This document shows positions 62,608 through 64,000 of a stretch of DNA of 64,000 nt, piece by piece. Numbering within the stretch: position 1 is the stretch's first letter; every line of letters starts with the position of its first letter. The notes under the pieces are model-generated. The model was not told the origin of the DNA, searched no databases, and saw only the letters and a program-made list of their open reading frames with translations. This DNA comes from Planctomycetaceae bacterium. Lineage in GTDB: Bacteria; Planctomycetota; Planctomycetia; Pirellulales; Pirellulaceae. The DNA is taken from NCBI GenBank assembly GCA_016794985.1, contig JAEUIQ010000008.1:186001-250000 (forward strand), in the 5' to 3' direction. Made by a program: the position numbers and the translations under genes.

Positions 62608-64000
62608 ATGCATGTTTCTGGATTTAATTCGAGTCGCGTATGGATCGCGATGATTTCTCTGGCGTTCGCCGCGTTTGACGTCACCGCCATCGACGCCCAA
62701 GATCCAGGGCGCAAGATTGAATCGCGGCCCTCTGAAGAGCCAAAACTTGCGGAGGTGGATCGTCCAACTTCACATTCTTTGTCGGCGTTGATCGAACATT
62801 TTGCGGCCGATCGCGAGAGCTTGCAAAAGAAGTACGAGTTTCAATTGGCGCCGAATTATGGCTCCCGGATGGCGCAGTTTTATCGGGCCTGGTTGGCGGA
62901 TCTGGAGGGCCTCGATTTTTCCGCTTTGGATTTGGATTCGCGGATCGATTATCTTCTGCTGCGCGATCGAGTTAGCTACTTGATGCGAAGTTTGGAGTTG
63001 GAGCTACAACAAGACGCGGCAATTTTGCCGGTGCTTCCTGGTCTGCCGTTGGTGGTTCAGCTTTGGGAAGCTCGTTTGGCCGGCACGCGACCGAATGGCG
63101 CTGAAATGGCGAGTCATTACGAGCGGTTGCGGTTGGAGTTGGTCCAACGTCGGCAAAATTTGCAAGATCCGTCGCCGGAAGCCAAAGCAATCTTCGGCGA
63201 TCCGACCTTGGCGCTGTGGTTGACTCGGCGACTCCAACATCAATCGCAAATCATGGAGAGTATTCATCGATTCTACGACGGTTACGACCCCGACTATTCT
63301 TGGTGGGCGAGAAAACCTTGGGAAGAGCTACTGAAAGAAATGCGCACTTACACCCAACTGCTGAAACAGTTGGCATTGGGCGGAGCCGGCGACGACCCCG
63401 AGGCCATTGTTGGGCTGCCAATCGGAGAGGCCGCGTTGCAAGCCGAATTACGGAATGCCATGATCGCTTACTCGCCCGCGGAGTTGGTGCAAATTGCTGA
63501 GAAAGAAATGGCGTGGTGCGATGCTGAGATGGAAAAGGCCGCGCGCGAGTTAGGGTATTCGAACTGGCGTGACGCGCAAGAAGACGTCAAAAACCGGTTT
63601 GTCCCGCCGGGTGAACAGCCCAAGTTGATTATGGATATGGCCGAAGAGGCGATCGAATACGTTACAACTCGCGAGTTGGTGACGGTTCCAGACTTGGCGC
63701 GCGAAGTTTGGCGGACCCAAATGATGAGTCCAGAACGCCAGCGAGTCAATCCATTTTTCTTGGGAGGGGATACGATCATCATTTCCTACCCCACCGATGC
63801 GATGACCCACGAAGAGAAGTTGATGAGCCTCAGAGGCAACAATCCGCATTTCTCGCGCGCCGTTGTTCACCATGAGCTGATCCCAGGGCACCATTTGCAG
63901 CAGTTCATGCTGAAGCGTTACCGACCCTACCGCGGTGAGTTCGCGACGCCGTTCTGGATGGAAGGGTGGGCCTTGTACTGGGAAATGTTGCTGTGGGACC
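62608..64000 (+). CDS. DUF885-family metallopeptidase-like protein, 3' cut by window
   Basis: The frame from ATG 62608 is open to the right edge (464 residues). A signal segment (WIAMISLAFAAFDVTAI) is followed by the DUF885 domain: DLDSRIDYLLLRDRVSYLM, then FFLGGDTIIISYPTDAM, the zinc-type HHELIPGHHLQ near residue 425 and EGWALYWEM near 451. In better-known relatives the core is HExxPGHH plus a downstream EGWALY, giving a gluzincin-like metal site. Substrates are unknown. The C-terminal part lies beyond the window. Confidence 0.88.
   Translation, partial: MHVSGFNSSRVWIAMISLAFAAFDVTAIDAQDPGRKIESRPSEEPKLAEVDRPTSHSLSALIEHFAADRESLQKKYEFQLAPNYGSRMAQFYRAWLADLEGLDFSALDLDSRIDYLLLRDRVSYLMRSLELELQQDAAILPVLPGLPLVVQLWEARLAGTRPNGAEMASHYERLRLELVQRRQNLQDPSPEAKAIFGDPTLALWLTRRLQHQSQIMESIHRFYDGYDPDYSWWARKPWEELLKEMRTYTQLLKQLALGGAGDDPEAIVGLPIGEAALQAELRNAMIAYSPAELVQIAEKEMAWCDAEMEKAARELGYSNWRDAQEDVKNRFVPPGEQPKLIMDMAEEAIEYVTTRELVTVPDLAREVWRTQMMSPERQRVNPFFLGGDTIIISYPTDAMTHEEKLMSLRGNNPHFSRAVVHHELIPGHHLQQFMLKRYRPYRGEFATPFWMEGWALYWEMLLWD

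Overview
The window looks like chromosomal DNA of a planctomycete, most likely from the Pirellulales. The reasons are the gene content and architecture rather than any marker gene: an exosortase and a matching PEP-CTERM protein, a tandem sulfatase, an SHD1-domain protein next to a Ser/Thr kinase and an ECF sigma factor, a beta-RFAP synthase operon of the methanopterin type, a SpoVG homologue carrying a zinc ribbon, Gfo/Idh and sugar-isomerase genes, and long intergenic stretches of decayed sequence. No rRNA, CRISPR array or complete insertion sequence was seen.

Left part (0-16 kb): the 3' part of an alternative GlmU-type enzyme; a reverse-strand run of crotonase, small protein and sugar isomerase; a site-2 protease; the glycolate oxidase operon glcDEF on the reverse strand; and, divergent from it, a 1057-residue fusion of a small-molecule kinase, an M23 peptidase and a class III aminotransferase. 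After about 1.1 kb without a supported gene come hsp20, a small membrane protein, a class V aminotransferase overlapping coaD, and a selenocysteine tRNA.

Middle part (16-44 kb): a thioredoxin-fold protein, the exosortase, a small secreted protein and a PQQ-type propeller. Then comes a regulatory block: an SHD1/propeller membrane protein overlapping a kinase whose N-terminus carries an anti-sigma-like H-x3-C-x2-C motif, with an ECF sigma factor divergent from it, followed by SpoVG and a LuxR-type regulator. The reverse-strand operon pabB-pabA-DUF447-beta-RFAP synthase has four-base start/stop overlaps throughout and an intrinsic terminator in its leader. It makes p-aminobenzoate and joins it to the methanopterin pathway. 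A lipoprotein with LRR-like repeats, 5-formyl-THF cyclo-ligase and a five-gene reverse operon (lipoprotein, two unknowns, GT2, UbiA) follow.

Right part (44-64 kb): the accessory region. A truncated RHS core joined to a cysteine-rich zincin-type domain, with a membrane-anchored neighbour that could be its immunity protein, sits between two imperfect direct repeats of about 450 bp. Beyond it are OsmC, the double sulfatase, a glutathione peroxidase homologue, a Gly/Met-repeat lipoprotein, a four-HTH protein, the PEP-CTERM subtilase, an operon of phenylacetate-CoA ligase-like enzyme, Gfo/Idh oxidoreductase and CBM20-esterase, and the start of a DUF885 protein that runs off the window.

The least ordinary items are the RHS/zincin cassette with its flanking repeats, the sigma/anti-sigma-kinase module, the pab-methanopterin operon with a possible attenuator, and the kinase-peptidase-aminotransferase fusion. 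All functional calls come from reading protein sequence by eye; no database search was run.
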